64,000 nucleotides of DNA. Source: Dyella humicola (lineage in GTDB: Bacteria; Pseudomonadota; Gammaproteobacteria; Xanthomonadales; Rhodanobacteraceae). The position numbers and the translations under genes were made by a program. The notes beneath the pieces were generated by a model, which had not been told where the DNA came from, searched no databases, and saw only the letters and a program-made list of their open reading frames with translations. Within the stretch, counting starts at the first letter, position 1, and each line of letters starts with the position of its first letter. This document shows positions 17,171 through 26,388 of the stretch, piece by piece. The DNA is taken from positions 1,116,001 to 1,180,000 of the forward strand of contig NZ_JAPDPC010000001.1 of the NCBI RefSeq assembly GCF_026283945.1. Direction: 5' to 3'.

Positions 17171-17377
17171 GGCCCGGAGGAAGCGTTTAAAATTACGTTA
17201 AATGACATGAAATTGCGTTTAAGCACCATTGCTTGCGCATGGTCTTTCGACTAATCGAAAGATTTTCTGTCGGGCCGAGTACCCCTTATCCCTGAATCGT
17301 TTGCTGGCCACTCCACAGCGGCCGGCCGCGGCGTTTTTTGCCCATTAAGTCAACCATTGAGATCTAGGAAATACCCG
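17171..17377 (+). other. Intergenic region upstream of the first TonB receptor
   Basis: AT-richer than the surroundings. It contains two copies of gcgtttaa (17183-17190 and 17215-17222) and a ctttcga/tcgaaag inverted repeat (about 17243-17261), plausible operator or promoter elements for the receptor gene. No gene is supported. Confidence 0.4.
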
Positions 17378-19798
17378 ATGAAACGAAACCACCTTTCCAT
17401 GGCGATTGCCGTCGTGTTTTGTATGGCCGCCGGTTCGAGCTGGGCGCAGGATGCAGCAAATCAAACTGACCAGGCCGCCGCCGCTGCAACGGCGCAGCGC
17501 AGCGCGTCGAGCACGTCCAACACGACGACGTCCAATGACACTAAGCGCGTGCAGCAGCTGAACACCGTGTCCGTGCAGGCGCAGACACTGTCGCTGGGCG
17601 GTGGCCTGATGTCGGTGCAGACGGCGCCGAAGTCGGTTTCCACCATCACCCGCGACGCCATCATCCAGGCCTCGCCGGGCGCGAACTTCACCCAGATGAT
17701 CGCCACGATTCCTGGCGTGAATTCTGCGACCGACGACGTCACCGGTCTGGCCAACGGCCATTACAGCATCCGCGGCTTCGACTCCTCGGACATCGGCATG
17801 ACGCTCAACGGCGCGCCGATCACCGACTCGGGCAGCTACTCGGTCTATGCGACCGAATACGGCGATACCGAGAACATGGGCGACATCACCGTGCTGCAGG
17901 GCATTCCGGATATCGACATGCCGGACTCTGGCGCCAGCGGCGGCCATATCGGCTGGGCCACGATCGACCCGACGCACACGGCCGGCCTCGATTTCACCCA
18001 GAGCTGGGGTAACAACGACTACCGCCGCACCTTTCTTCGCCTCAATACGGGTGACACGGGTCCGGTCCGTTCGTGGCTGTCCTATTCCACCAACAGCGCC
18101 GACAAGTGGCGCGGTTCGGGTGACATGGACGTGACCAAGGTGGACGGCAAGTCGATCTGGACCATCAACGACGACAACTCCATCAGCGCGTCGCTGCAGT
18201 ACAACCGCCAGAACAACATCAACTACCGTTCGCTGACCAAGGCCCAGGTGGCCCAGAACGGCTACGACTACGATTACACGCGGACGTGGATGCCGGGCTC
18301 GTCGGCTGCGGCCATCAACAACAATACCTACTACTACGGTCTGCGTACCAACCCGTTCCGCAGCTACCTGTTCAGCCTCGACGGTGAATTCAAGCTGGCC
18401 GATAGCCTGCGCCTGTCCGTGGTGCCTTACTTCTGGTACGGCAATGGCGGCAGCGGCGCCGGTGCGACGGTGACCGAGAGCAACGTCCAGTCGGATCGCT
18501 TCGGTTATGCGGATCAGGACGTCAATGGCGACGGCAAGGTGATCAACAACACCAAGGGTGTGGTCTATTCGTTCTCTTCGGCCACGACGTTTCGCCCCGG
18601 TGTGATCGCCAAGTTCAACCAGGACTTCGGCCTGAACAACAGCCTCGAGTACGGCGTGTGGTACGAGCGCTCGCGCAAGAGCCAGGCTGATACCTATGGT
18701 GCCGTCGACAGCGCCGGCAACCCGGGCGACCTGTGGGGCAACTCCAACTTCATCAATTTCCCGGTGAGTGGCCTGCCGCAGAAGGTGTATGACGAGTACA
18801 CCACCACCGAGATCAAGAAGGGCTTTGTCACCGACAACTGGACCCCGAGCGACCAGTGGACCTTCACGGCTGGCGTGAGCTACCTGTGGACGAACCGCAC
18901 CGGTTACGTGTGGGAATACCCGGGGTCGGTCGCGCCGGGCTCATTCGGCAAGCTGCAGAATTTCACCGATGTGGACAAGAACTGGAACAAGTTCCTGCCG
19001 ACGGCAGGCATCAAGTTCCAGCTCGATGAGCGCAACCAGTTCTTCATCGGCAGCGGCAAGACCTTCCGCGCGCCGCCGAATACCGTGCTGCTGCTGAACA
19101 CGCTCGACAAGCAGTCGCAGGCCAATGCGCCTGAGACTGCCTGGAACACGGATCTTGGCTACCGTTTCTACGGCGATGCATTGTCGGCCAGCCTCGACGT
19201 CTACCACAGCAACTACAACAACAAGCAGGAAAGCGCGTACGACGAAGCAACGGGCTACACCTACTACAGCTCGATCCACCGCATGCACATGGACGGCTTC
19301 AGCGGTGAGTTGAGCTACAAGATCGCGAAGGACTGGACGGCCTACACCTCGTACACCTACACCAAGGCGCAGATCGTCGGTTCGATCGACGGTGGCAGCG
19401 GCGACGGCATCTATCCGACCGACGGCAAGACCATGCCGGACACCGCCCGCAACATCGGCAACGTGAGCCTGGGTTACGATGACGGCAGCCATCTGTGGGC
19501 CAACCTGCAGGCGCGCGTCACCAGCTCGCTGTATGGCGATTACATGAACACCGAGCGCGTGGGTGGCTTCACCACGTTCAACCTGAGCGCGGGCTACCGC
19601 TTCAACAGCTGGGAGCTGCTGAAGAACCCATACGTGAAGTTGAATGTGCTGAACCTCACCGATCGCAAGGCGTTCTCCTACGTGAGCTCGGCGCAGTTCC
19701 TGGCCGTGACGAGCGGTTCGCTCTATGCCAGCTCGCCCACCTACGGCCTGCTGCAGCCGCGCGCGTTCATGCTGACCTTCGGTACCTCGTTCAACTAA
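17378..19798 (+). CDS. TonB-dependent outer-membrane receptor (siderophore-type)
   Basis: 806-aa outer-membrane receptor for TonB-driven uptake. A signal peptide ends SSWAQ. The plug domain contains VSVQAQTLSLGGGLMSVQTAPKSVSTITRD, then YSIRGFDSSDIGMTLNGAPITDSG and the NMGDITVLQGIPDIDMPDSGASGGHIGW block. The rest is a 22-strand-type beta barrel rich in aromatic residues, ending TFGTSFN. The plug and barrel style resembles the ferric-siderophore group, but the ligand cannot be read from sequence. ATG 17378 has AGGAA seven bases upstream. A strong terminator follows; no TonB, ExbB or sensor genes adjoin. Confidence 0.92.
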   Translation: MKRNHLSMAIAVVFCMAAGSSWAQDAANQTDQAAAAATAQRSASSTSNTTTSNDTKRVQQLNTVSVQAQTLSLGGGLMSVQTAPKSVSTITRDAIIQASPGANFTQMIATIPGVNSATDDVTGLANGHYSIRGFDSSDIGMTLNGAPITDSGSYSVYATEYGDTENMGDITVLQGIPDIDMPDSGASGGHIGWATIDPTHTAGLDFTQSWGNNDYRRTFLRLNTGDTGPVRSWLSYSTNSADKWRGSGDMDVTKVDGKSIWTINDDNSISASLQYNRQNNINYRSLTKAQVAQNGYDYDYTRTWMPGSSAAAINNNTYYYGLRTNPFRSYLFSLDGEFKLADSLRLSVVPYFWYGNGGSGAGATVTESNVQSDRFGYADQDVNGDGKVINNTKGVVYSFSSATTFRPGVIAKFNQDFGLNNSLEYGVWYERSRKSQADTYGAVDSAGNPGDLWGNSNFINFPVSGLPQKVYDEYTTTEIKKGFVTDNWTPSDQWTFTAGVSYLWTNRTGYVWEYPGSVAPGSFGKLQNFTDVDKNWNKFLPTAGIKFQLDERNQFFIGSGKTFRAPPNTVLLLNTLDKQSQANAPETAWNTDLGYRFYGDALSASLDVYHSNYNNKQESAYDEATGYTYYSSIHRMHMDGFSGELSYKIAKDWTAYTSYTYTKAQIVGSIDGGSGDGIYPTDGKTMPDTARNIGNVSLGYDDGSHLWANLQARVTSSLYGDYMNTERVGGFTTFNLSAGYRFNSWELLKNPYVKLNVLNLTDRKAFSYVSSAQFLAVTSGSLYASSPTYGLLQPRAFMLTFGTSFN

Positions 19799-19821
19799 GC
19801 CGTACCGCAAACCATTGCGTC

Positions 19822-19853
19822 AAAGCCGGCCCCGTCAGGGGCCGGCTTTTTTT
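19822..19853 (+). terminator. Intrinsic terminator after the first TonB receptor
   Basis: Perfect 12-bp stem (19822-19833 with 19838-19849), GTCA loop and a run of seven T (19847-19853), 24 bases after the stop codon. Confidence 0.93.
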
Positions 19854-20243
19854 GTGCCTGCGAAACGCGCTCACGCCCGTCCGCGGCAATGCCGTGGTCG
19901 ATCCGCGCTTCCCTCCCGCGTCCGTCGCAGCATCAGGACGGCCTGGCTGAGTCCTCGAGGCCGCTTTTCCCCTGCCCGTGTGGCTCGGCCACGGAGGCGA
20001 AAGCTTACGATTTCCGGCGGCATTCAACCGTAAGAAATGCGCAGAAAGCCTCAAGAAGTTACGTATTTGTAATATTATGCGCTTACATTCGTCGTGATGG
20101 ACTTGGGCCGGTGACTACTCCGAGCTCCCCGGGTCGATCAAATAACTTTCGGGAATCAGCCACTTAAAACAGTGGTGGAGGGGCATGGGACTCCTCTGCG
20201 CTGATCCCATGCCTTCTGCGAATCTCTCAAGGGTTGAAACTCG
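19854..20243 (+). promoter_or_regulatory. Promoter region and structured 5' leader of the Oar-like receptor
   Basis: 390 bp without a gene. An AT-rich segment (ttacgtatttgtaatattatgcgcttac, in parts at about 20057-20084) is the likely promoter. The leader can fold a small hairpin (ccact/agtgg near 20159-20174) and a perfect 9-bp stem (20182-20190 with 20205-20213) 30 bases before the start codon. These may stabilise the mRNA or gate translation. Confidence 0.45.
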
Positions 20244-23200
20244 ATGAACCACGTTTTGCGCACGAAATTACTGCCAATGGCGATCGCGACTTTGTTTGTC
20301 GCGTCGCCGGTCCTCGCGCAGGACACCTCCTCTTCGATCAGTGGCCGCGTGCTGGACGCCAGTGGCCAGCCGATCGCCGGTGCCGCCGTGCAGATCGTGC
20401 ATGCGCCGACCGGCACCACCAAGACCACCACCACCGACGCCAGTGGCCGTTATGCTGCCCAGGGTCTGCGAGTGGGCGGTCCGTTTGATGTGAAGGTCTC
20501 CAAGGATGGCGCCCAGGCCGAGCAGGACAACGTCTACCTGCAACTGGCCCAGGACACCGCCGTCAACCTGAGCATGGGTACGGCCCAGGCGGCGGCGAAG
20601 AACCTGGACGGCGTGACGGTCTCGGCGAATTCGCTTTCGCAGACCTTCACCCCGGACAACAAGGGGCTGTCGACGAACGTCTCGCGTCGTGAAATCGAAG
20701 CCACGCCGACACCGGGCCGCTCGATCCAGAACATCGTGCGCCTCGATCCGCGCATCACCATCACCGACCGTGCCCGTGGCGAAATCTCGGCTGTCGGCCA
20801 GAACAGCCGTTACAACAACATCACCGTCGACTCGGTCAGCGCGAACGATCCCTTCGGCCTGAACGCGAATGGTCTGCCGACGCTTGGCACGCCGATCTCG
20901 CAGGACACCATCGAGGAATACAACATCTCGACAGCGAACTACGACGTCGCCACCCGTCGCGGCTTGGGCGCCAATATCAACGCGGTCACCAAGAGCGGCA
21001 CAAACGACTTCCACGGCTCGGTGTACTACGCGTTCCAGAACACCGACATGATCGGCAATAACGAGATCGGCAAGGAATACGCCGGGTTCAATCGCCAGTG
21101 GACGGGCGGCGCCACCGTCGGCGGCCCGCTCATCAAGGACAAGCTGTTCTTCTTCGCCTCGGTGGAAAAGAGCGAGCAGGTCGGCTCGGGCAGCCCCTAC
21201 GGCCCGCAGGATTCCGGCGCGGCAACGCCGATCAAGGGTCTGACCAATGCGCAGGTGCAGCAGGTGCGTGACATCGCCGCCAAGTATGGCCTGACCGATA
21301 TCGGCTCGGTCGGCGGCGGCAATTCCAACCTGGACGACAAGCGCTACCTCGGCAAGATCGACTGGAACATCACCGACAATCATCGCGCCAGCTTTACCTA
21401 TAGCGAGACCAAGGAAAACAAGCCGATCATCACCGGTAGCCAGACCAAGCTGGTGCTGTCCAGCGGCTGGTACAAGACCAACGTCGACAACAAGAGCTAC
21501 GCGCTGCACTTCTACGACGACTGGTCCGACATCTTCTCCACCGACACCACGGTGTCGTATGCCAAGTTCGACCAGAACCGCGGCCCGTACAACGGCGTGG
21601 CGATGCCGGACATCACCGTGTATCCGGGGGTGTTTGGCGGCCCGGCGGTGGAGTTCGGCACGGAGTATTCCAGCCAGGCCAATGTGCTGCAGGTGAAGAC
21701 CTTCAACGCGGCCTGGGCCGGCTCGCTGTTCCTCGGCGACCACACCGTGAAGGGCGGTATCGATTTCGAGAAGGACCAGTACTACAACCTGTTCCTGCAG
21801 AACTATTTCGGCAGCTACGTGTTTGAAGAAGTGCCGGGCCCCAAGGGCACCACCGGCCTGAGCAACTTCGTCGCCGGCAACTACTACCAGTACCGCTACA
21901 ACCGCCCGGCCAACGGACTGAGTCTGGACGATGTGGCTGCGCGCTACACCCTCAACCAGTGGGGCGTATTCCTGCAGGATACCTGGCAGGTCACCAACAA
22001 CCTGTCGCTGCAGTACGGCGTGCGCGTCGACATTCCGTTGATGGACGACCGGCCGATCTACAACCCGACGTTCGCCGCCGCGCCGACCATCAACCCGAAG
22101 ACGGGCGCCGCTGCAGGTGGCTTCGGCCGCACCAACCAGACCACCATCAATGGCAATCGAGTGGTGCAGCCGCGCATGTCCTTCAACTATGCGTTCAACA
22201 CCGAGTTGATGACGCAGTTGCGCGGTGGTGCGGGTCTGTTTGTGACCAATCAGCCCGGCGTATGGCTGGGCAATATCTTCTCCAACTCGGGCATGACCCA
22301 GGTGCAGTACAACTGCGGCCCGACCCAGTCGCCGCCCTGCAATACCAATCTGCCAGCGTTCAGTCCGGATCCGCATAACCAGAACAACGGTCCGGGTAGC
22401 GCAGGCCAGATGACGGTCAACACCATCTCGCCGGATTGGCATATCCCCACCGCTTGGAAGTTCAGTCTGGGCATCGATCGCGAGCTGCCCTGGTATGGCT
22501 TGGTCGCGAGTGCCGACTGGCTGCATATCGATCAGCGTGATGCGATCTGGTTCCAAAACATCAACCTCGGTGCGCCGACCGGCGTGCTGCCTGATGGTCG
22601 CGCGACGTTCTACAAGCTGCAGACCGATCCGGCCACGACCAAGCCGATCCCGCGTGCGAACGCCAACCCGGCGTTCTCGGGCCAGATGATCAATCTCGCC
22701 AATACCAGCAAAGGTAGCGCCGACAGCATCGCACTGGCGTTGCGCAAGCCGTTCTCGGACGAATGGTCGGGCATGGTCGGCTTTACCTGGAGCCGTGCGA
22801 CCGAGGTGAACCCGGGTACGTCGTCGGTGGCGAACTCAAACTTCGGCAACAACTACGTGTTCAACTCGAACGAGAACGTGGCCAGCACATCGAACTACTC
22901 GGTGCCGCGTCGTGTAATTGCGTCGTTGAACTGGCAGCATCGTTTCTGGGGTGACTACAACACCAGCGCAAGCATCTTCTACGACGGCCATTCGGCCTCC
23001 CCGTACAGCTGGACGTTCGGCAACGATGCCAACGGTGACGGCTACACCAACGACCTGGTCTACATACCGCGTCCGGGTGAGGTCGAGTTCCGCCCGGGTA
23101 CCGATCCGAAGCTGGTCCAGCAGTTCTGGGATTACATCCAGAAGAACGACTACCTGAAGGATCATCAAGGTGAAGTGGCCAAGCGCAACGATGATCGCGC

Positions 23201-23555
23201 CGGCTGGATCAACCAGATCGACCTGAGCTTCAGTCAGGAAATTCCGGGCATCTTCAAGGGCAACAAGGGCATCATCCGTCTCGACGTGTACAACTTCACC
23301 AACATGCTCAACAAGCATTGGGGCATCGAGAAGCGCGTGAACTTCCCGGGCGGTCGCGCGCTGGCGGACTATGCCGGCGTCGATCCGAAGACCGGCAAGT
23401 ACATCTACAACATTGATTGCGGCGGCAAGGCGTCATGCACGACGTACAACCAGGGCAATGGCTACCAGCCGCTGCCGGTGCCGACCTATATCAACAACAA
23501 CGACGACCTGGCTCAGCGCTGGTCGGTCCTGTTGACGTTGAAGTACGCGTTTTAA
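20244..23555 (+). CDS. Oar-like TonB-dependent receptor with N-terminal carboxypeptidase-regulatory domain
   Basis: 1103-aa outer-membrane protein. A signal peptide (MNHVLRTKLLPMAIATLFVASPVLAQ) is followed by a carboxypeptidase-regulatory-like Ig fold (SISGRVLDASGQPIAGAAVQIVH to about residue 115), then a plug domain and a large barrel ending LTLKYAF with a terminal Phe. This N-terminal extension plus barrel is the Oar/TonB-receptor layout that is common and expanded in Xanthomonadales, often linked to peptide, protein or glycan uptake. The substrate here is unknown. It is transcribed separately from the preceding receptor because a terminator lies between them. Confidence 0.92.
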   Translation: MNHVLRTKLLPMAIATLFVASPVLAQDTSSSISGRVLDASGQPIAGAAVQIVHAPTGTTKTTTTDASGRYAAQGLRVGGPFDVKVSKDGAQAEQDNVYLQLAQDTAVNLSMGTAQAAAKNLDGVTVSANSLSQTFTPDNKGLSTNVSRREIEATPTPGRSIQNIVRLDPRITITDRARGEISAVGQNSRYNNITVDSVSANDPFGLNANGLPTLGTPISQDTIEEYNISTANYDVATRRGLGANINAVTKSGTNDFHGSVYYAFQNTDMIGNNEIGKEYAGFNRQWTGGATVGGPLIKDKLFFFASVEKSEQVGSGSPYGPQDSGAATPIKGLTNAQVQQVRDIAAKYGLTDIGSVGGGNSNLDDKRYLGKIDWNITDNHRASFTYSETKENKPIITGSQTKLVLSSGWYKTNVDNKSYALHFYDDWSDIFSTDTTVSYAKFDQNRGPYNGVAMPDITVYPGVFGGPAVEFGTEYSSQANVLQVKTFNAAWAGSLFLGDHTVKGGIDFEKDQYYNLFLQNYFGSYVFEEVPGPKGTTGLSNFVAGNYYQYRYNRPANGLSLDDVAARYTLNQWGVFLQDTWQVTNNLSLQYGVRVDIPLMDDRPIYNPTFAAAPTINPKTGAAAGGFGRTNQTTINGNRVVQPRMSFNYAFNTELMTQLRGGAGLFVTNQPGVWLGNIFSNSGMTQVQYNCGPTQSPPCNTNLPAFSPDPHNQNNGPGSAGQMTVNTISPDWHIPTAWKFSLGIDRELPWYGLVASADWLHIDQRDAIWFQNINLGAPTGVLPDGRATFYKLQTDPATTKPIPRANANPAFSGQMINLANTSKGSADSIALALRKPFSDEWSGMVGFTWSRATEVNPGTSSVANSNFGNNYVFNSNENVASTSNYSVPRRVIASLNWQHRFWGDYNTSASIFYDGHSASPYSWTFGNDANGDGYTNDLVYIPRPGEVEFRPGTDPKLVQQFWDYIQKNDYLKDHQGEVAKRNDDRAGWINQIDLSFSQEIPGIFKGNKGIIRLDVYNFTNMLNKHWGIEKRVNFPGGRALADYAGVDPKTGKYIYNIDCGGKASCTTYNQGNGYQPLPVPTYINNNDDLAQRWSVLLTLKYAF

Positions 23556-23564
23556 GGCTTGAAT

Positions 23565-23600
23565 CAGACTTGGCGTCCTCGACTGGGGGCGCCAAGTCTG
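23565..23600. terminator. Hairpin between the Oar-like receptor and DUF2784 genes
   Basis: Perfect 11-bp inverted repeat (23565-23575 with 23590-23600), 14-nt loop, just after the receptor stop and 65 bp from the convergent gene. No T-run, so it is a weak terminator or 3'-end stabiliser. Confidence 0.5.
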
Positions 23601-23664
23601 CCGCACTCGCTGTCAGTTCCACGCCACGCGGTCCGGTTTCCGGAACCATGTGGCTGCACTCCGA

Positions 23665-24039
23665 TTATCTGCGTCGCCGCGGCGGAACCAGGCGCCAGGT
23701 CAGCAGTACGAGCAATGCGAAGAGTGCATAGCCGAGCGTGAACACCCAGGACGGCAAGTCGTAATAGAGCAGACGGCTCACCCAATGCTGCAGGAAGCCT
23801 TCCTCTCCGACAGTACCAGTGCGCAACCAGTCCTCAAGGACCGTCAATGGGCAGGCTATGCCCAACATCGGCAGCGCCGCCACCACGCCGATGGCGCAAA
23901 GATGGACAACGCGAAAGGTCCGGTCGCCGACCCACGGCCAGCCGACGCCTGCGCCGACCCATATCGCGACGAGTCCGCCAACGATGAACAGCACGAGCAG
24001 CGCGTGCACCACGAGTACGGTGTTGGCCAGCCAGGCCAC
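23665..24039 (-). CDS. DUF2784 family small membrane protein
   Basis: 124-aa inner-membrane protein with about four helices. DUF2784 features are LANTVLVVHALLVLFIVGGLVAIWVG, FRVVHLCAIGVVAALPMLGIACPLTVLEDWLR, and a C-terminal YDLPSWVFTLGYALFALLVLLTW followed by a basic tail. Conserved His and Cys residues sit at helix ends. The function is unknown. It converges with the receptor gene and diverges from ppnN. Confidence 0.8.
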   Translation of the reverse strand: MAWLANTVLVVHALLVLFIVGGLVAIWVGAGVGWPWVGDRTFRVVHLCAIGVVAALPMLGIACPLTVLEDWLRTGTVGEEGFLQHWVSRLLYYDLPSWVFTLGYALFALLVLLTWRLVPPRRRR

Positions 24040-24217
24040 AGCGTTCTCCTTGCCCTAGGGCGATCTGCAGCAGATTATTCGATAGGCCTTTTGCGTAAGG
24101 CCATTGCACCGACGCTTTCTGGCTTGACCCTAGCATGCCTTGCGCGGGAAGCTACACGGTCCGCCATGTCCCGTGCGGACGTACGAGCCGCGAAGGCGCG
24201 GCTAGGAGATTGCTTCA

Positions 24218-25630
24218 ATGAATGAGATGAAAGCCGGCAAGGCCGGTCGAGCCGCCACCGTGAGCGCGCGCATTTCGCCCGCCGGTGGCCTGGATATTCT
24301 TTCCCGCAACGAAGTGGCACGCTTGCGCGATGCCAGTGGTTCGGGCATGCACGCCTTGCTGCGCCGCTGCGCGCTGGCGGTGCTGACTTCGGGCAGCATG
24401 AGCGATGATCCTCGCACCATTCTCGAGCAGTTTCCCGACTTCGACATCCAGGTGCTCCAGCAGGATCGCGGCATCAAGATCGAACTGACGCACGCGCCGG
24501 CCCAGGCTTTCGTCGATGGTCAGATCATCCGCGGCATCAATGAGCTGCTGGTCGCCGTCGTGCGCGACATCGTCTATGTGTCGACGCAGATGGAGCAGGG
24601 CAATTTCGATCTGGACGACAGCGTCGGCCTGACTCACGTGGTGTTCGAGATCCTGCGCAACGCGCGCATTCTCAAGCCGCAGATCGATCCCAATCTGGTG
24701 GTGTGCTGGGGCGGTCATTCGATCTCGCGCGACGAATACGAATACACCAAGCAGGTGGGCTATCAGCTTGGCCTGCGTGCCCTCGATATCTGCACGGGCT
24801 GCGGCCCGGGTGCGATGAAGGGGCCGATGAAGGGCGCCACCATCGCCCATGCCAAGCAACGTCGTCGCAACAACCGCTATATCGGCATTACCGAGCCCGG
24901 CATCATCGCGGCCGAATCGCCCAATCCGATCGTGAATCACCTGGTCATCATGCCGGACATCGAGAAGCGCCTCGAAGCGTTCGTGCGCATGGGTCACGGC
25001 ATCATCGTGTTCCCGGGTGGCGTCGGCACGGCCGAGGAAATTCTCTACTTGCTGGGTATCCTGCTGCATCCAGACAACGCCGGCGTTCCGTTCCCGTTGA
25101 TCCTCACCGGCCCCAAGCACTCCGCGGCCTACTTCGAGCAGATCGACCGCTTCCTGCGACTGACCCTGGGCGACGGCGTCGCGCAGCACTACCAGATCAT
25201 CGTCGACGATCCGGCTGCCGTGGCCCGCGCGATGGTCCGCGGCATCGACAAGGTGCGCAATCACCGCCTGGACACCAAGGACGCCTTTTTCTTCAACTGG
25301 ACGTTGAACATTCCGTACGCGTTCCAGCTGCCGTTTCGCCCCACACACGAGGCCATGCGCGCTCTGGCGATTCATCGCGATCGTCCGCGTCACGAGCTGG
25401 CCGCGGACTTGCGTCGAGCCTTTTCCGGCATCGTCGCCGGCAATGTGAAGGAAGAGGGCGTGCTTGCCATCGAGCAACATGGCCCGTTCGAGATCGACGG
25501 CGACAGCGACATCATGCGCACCCTTGACGAGCTCCTTAAGGCGTTCGTCTCCCAGGACCGCATGAAGCTGCCAGGCAGCAGCGCCTATGTCCCGTGCTAC
25601 CGGGTGCTGACCAGCGAACCGGCCCACTAA
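24218..25630 (+). CDS. ppnN: Pyrimidine/purine nucleotide 5'-monophosphate nucleosidase (LOG family)
   Basis: 470-aa PpnN/YgdH homologue. Family members cleave the N-glycosidic bond of nucleoside monophosphates to base plus ribose 5-phosphate, and the E. coli enzyme is activated by (p)ppGpp. The central LOG domain has CTGCGPGAMKGPMKGA and the PGGVGTAEE motif. The N-terminal ISPAGGLDILSRNEVARL and the C-terminal domain with HELAADLRRAFSGIVAGNVKEEG match the long PpnN form, not the short cytokinin-activating LOG. ATG 24218 follows ctaggagattgctt. It is followed by tRNA-Asn. Confidence 0.93.
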   Translation: MNEMKAGKAGRAATVSARISPAGGLDILSRNEVARLRDASGSGMHALLRRCALAVLTSGSMSDDPRTILEQFPDFDIQVLQQDRGIKIELTHAPAQAFVDGQIIRGINELLVAVVRDIVYVSTQMEQGNFDLDDSVGLTHVVFEILRNARILKPQIDPNLVVCWGGHSISRDEYEYTKQVGYQLGLRALDICTGCGPGAMKGPMKGATIAHAKQRRRNNRYIGITEPGIIAAESPNPIVNHLVIMPDIEKRLEAFVRMGHGIIVFPGGVGTAEEILYLLGILLHPDNAGVPFPLILTGPKHSAAYFEQIDRFLRLTLGDGVAQHYQIIVDDPAAVARAMVRGIDKVRNHRLDTKDAFFFNWTLNIPYAFQLPFRPTHEAMRALAIHRDRPRHELAADLRRAFSGIVAGNVKEEGVLAIEQHGPFEIDGDSDIMRTLDELLKAFVSQDRMKLPGSSAYVPCYRVLTSEPAH

Positions 25631-25696
25631 GCGCCGAAATTGCACCGAAAGTCTTGACAGCCCAGGGTTGGATATACAAACTATCCAGCTCACCCC

Positions 25697-25773
25697 GCCC
25701 GAATAGCTCAGCTGGTTAGAGCACTTGACTGTTAATCAGGGGGTCGCTGGTTCGAGTCCAGCTTCGGGCGCCA
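25697..25773 (+). tRNA. tRNA-Asn: tRNA-Asn (anticodon GTT)
   Basis: Full cloverleaf: acceptor gcccgaa (25697-25703) pairs with ttcgggc (25763-25769), discriminator G, and an encoded CCA (25771-25773). The anticodon GTT is at 25731-25733 and the T-loop reads ttcgagtcc. A TTGACA hexamer at 25654-25659 and an AT-rich stretch at 25672-25680 give a plausible promoter. Confidence 0.97.
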
Positions 25774-25780
25774 TCTTCGA

Positions 25781-25817
25781 CAAGGCCTTGCAGCAATGCA
25801 GGGCCTTGATTTTTTTT
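25781..25817 (+). terminator. Intrinsic terminator of tRNA-Asn
   Basis: 12-bp stem with one G-T wobble (25781-25792 with 25797-25808), GCAA loop, then eight T after one A. It starts 8 bases after the tRNA CCA. Confidence 0.92.
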
Positions 25818-26388
25818 GCGAGTGGCTTGAGCTGGCCTGGGTTGGACTGAATACGTCGCCGGCCATGCGACGGGGTTTCCTGCCTGTGGCTTCGCCTCGT
25901 GCCCGCCTCTTGCCGTGCCGACTCGAGGCAGGGCCATCCCCCAACGCTTTCCCCGGGCTTGCTTGCGCCACAGCAGGGATTCATTGGGCTGCTGATGATG
26001 GCTCGGGGGCGCCGCGTGGCATTCGCAGATCGTCGTTGACCCAAGCATCCTCCATGGCGGTCGAAGCACGATATTCGCGTGCGCTTATGTCGTGCCGTGG
26101 CCAGCGGAATCAGGGCCAAACGCCCCGGCTGGGTGGCTTGCATGCCCGTCAAATCGTCTGCATCCAAGGACCACACAGCGTTAACCATCAAAGCCGTTGA
26201 ATGGCTTGCTTTCCTTGCATCTCGACTTCAATGAGCGCGCGGTGGCCGCGCAAGTTCGCCGAGGCGATCAACCAACGCGCTAGACGATCCTGGATCAGAA
26301 ATATCCCCAGCTCGGCCGTACGCCTGCATGGCGGTGAATCGAACGTCGAATCGCTGCCCAAATCACCGGCTCATCGAGGAGGCACGTC
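25818..26388. other. Intergenic region without a supported gene
   Basis: 571 bp between the tRNA-Asn terminator and the DUF2092 gene. Open frames exist on both strands, but they lack an RBS, show no family features and have compositions typical of chance frames in GC-rich DNA. The promoter of the DUF2092 gene should lie in the last 100 bp. This may be the remnant of a degraded gene, but I cannot identify one. Confidence 0.4.

Noticed and set aside
20268-22556. 762-codon minus-strand open frame opposite the Oar-like receptor
   Set aside because: The plus-strand frame has a signal peptide, domains and a terminal Phe; the antisense frame has no recognisable domain or RBS.
24215-25693. 492-codon minus-strand frame opposite ppnN
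   Set aside because: Antisense shadow; ppnN carries all the conserved motifs and the RBS.
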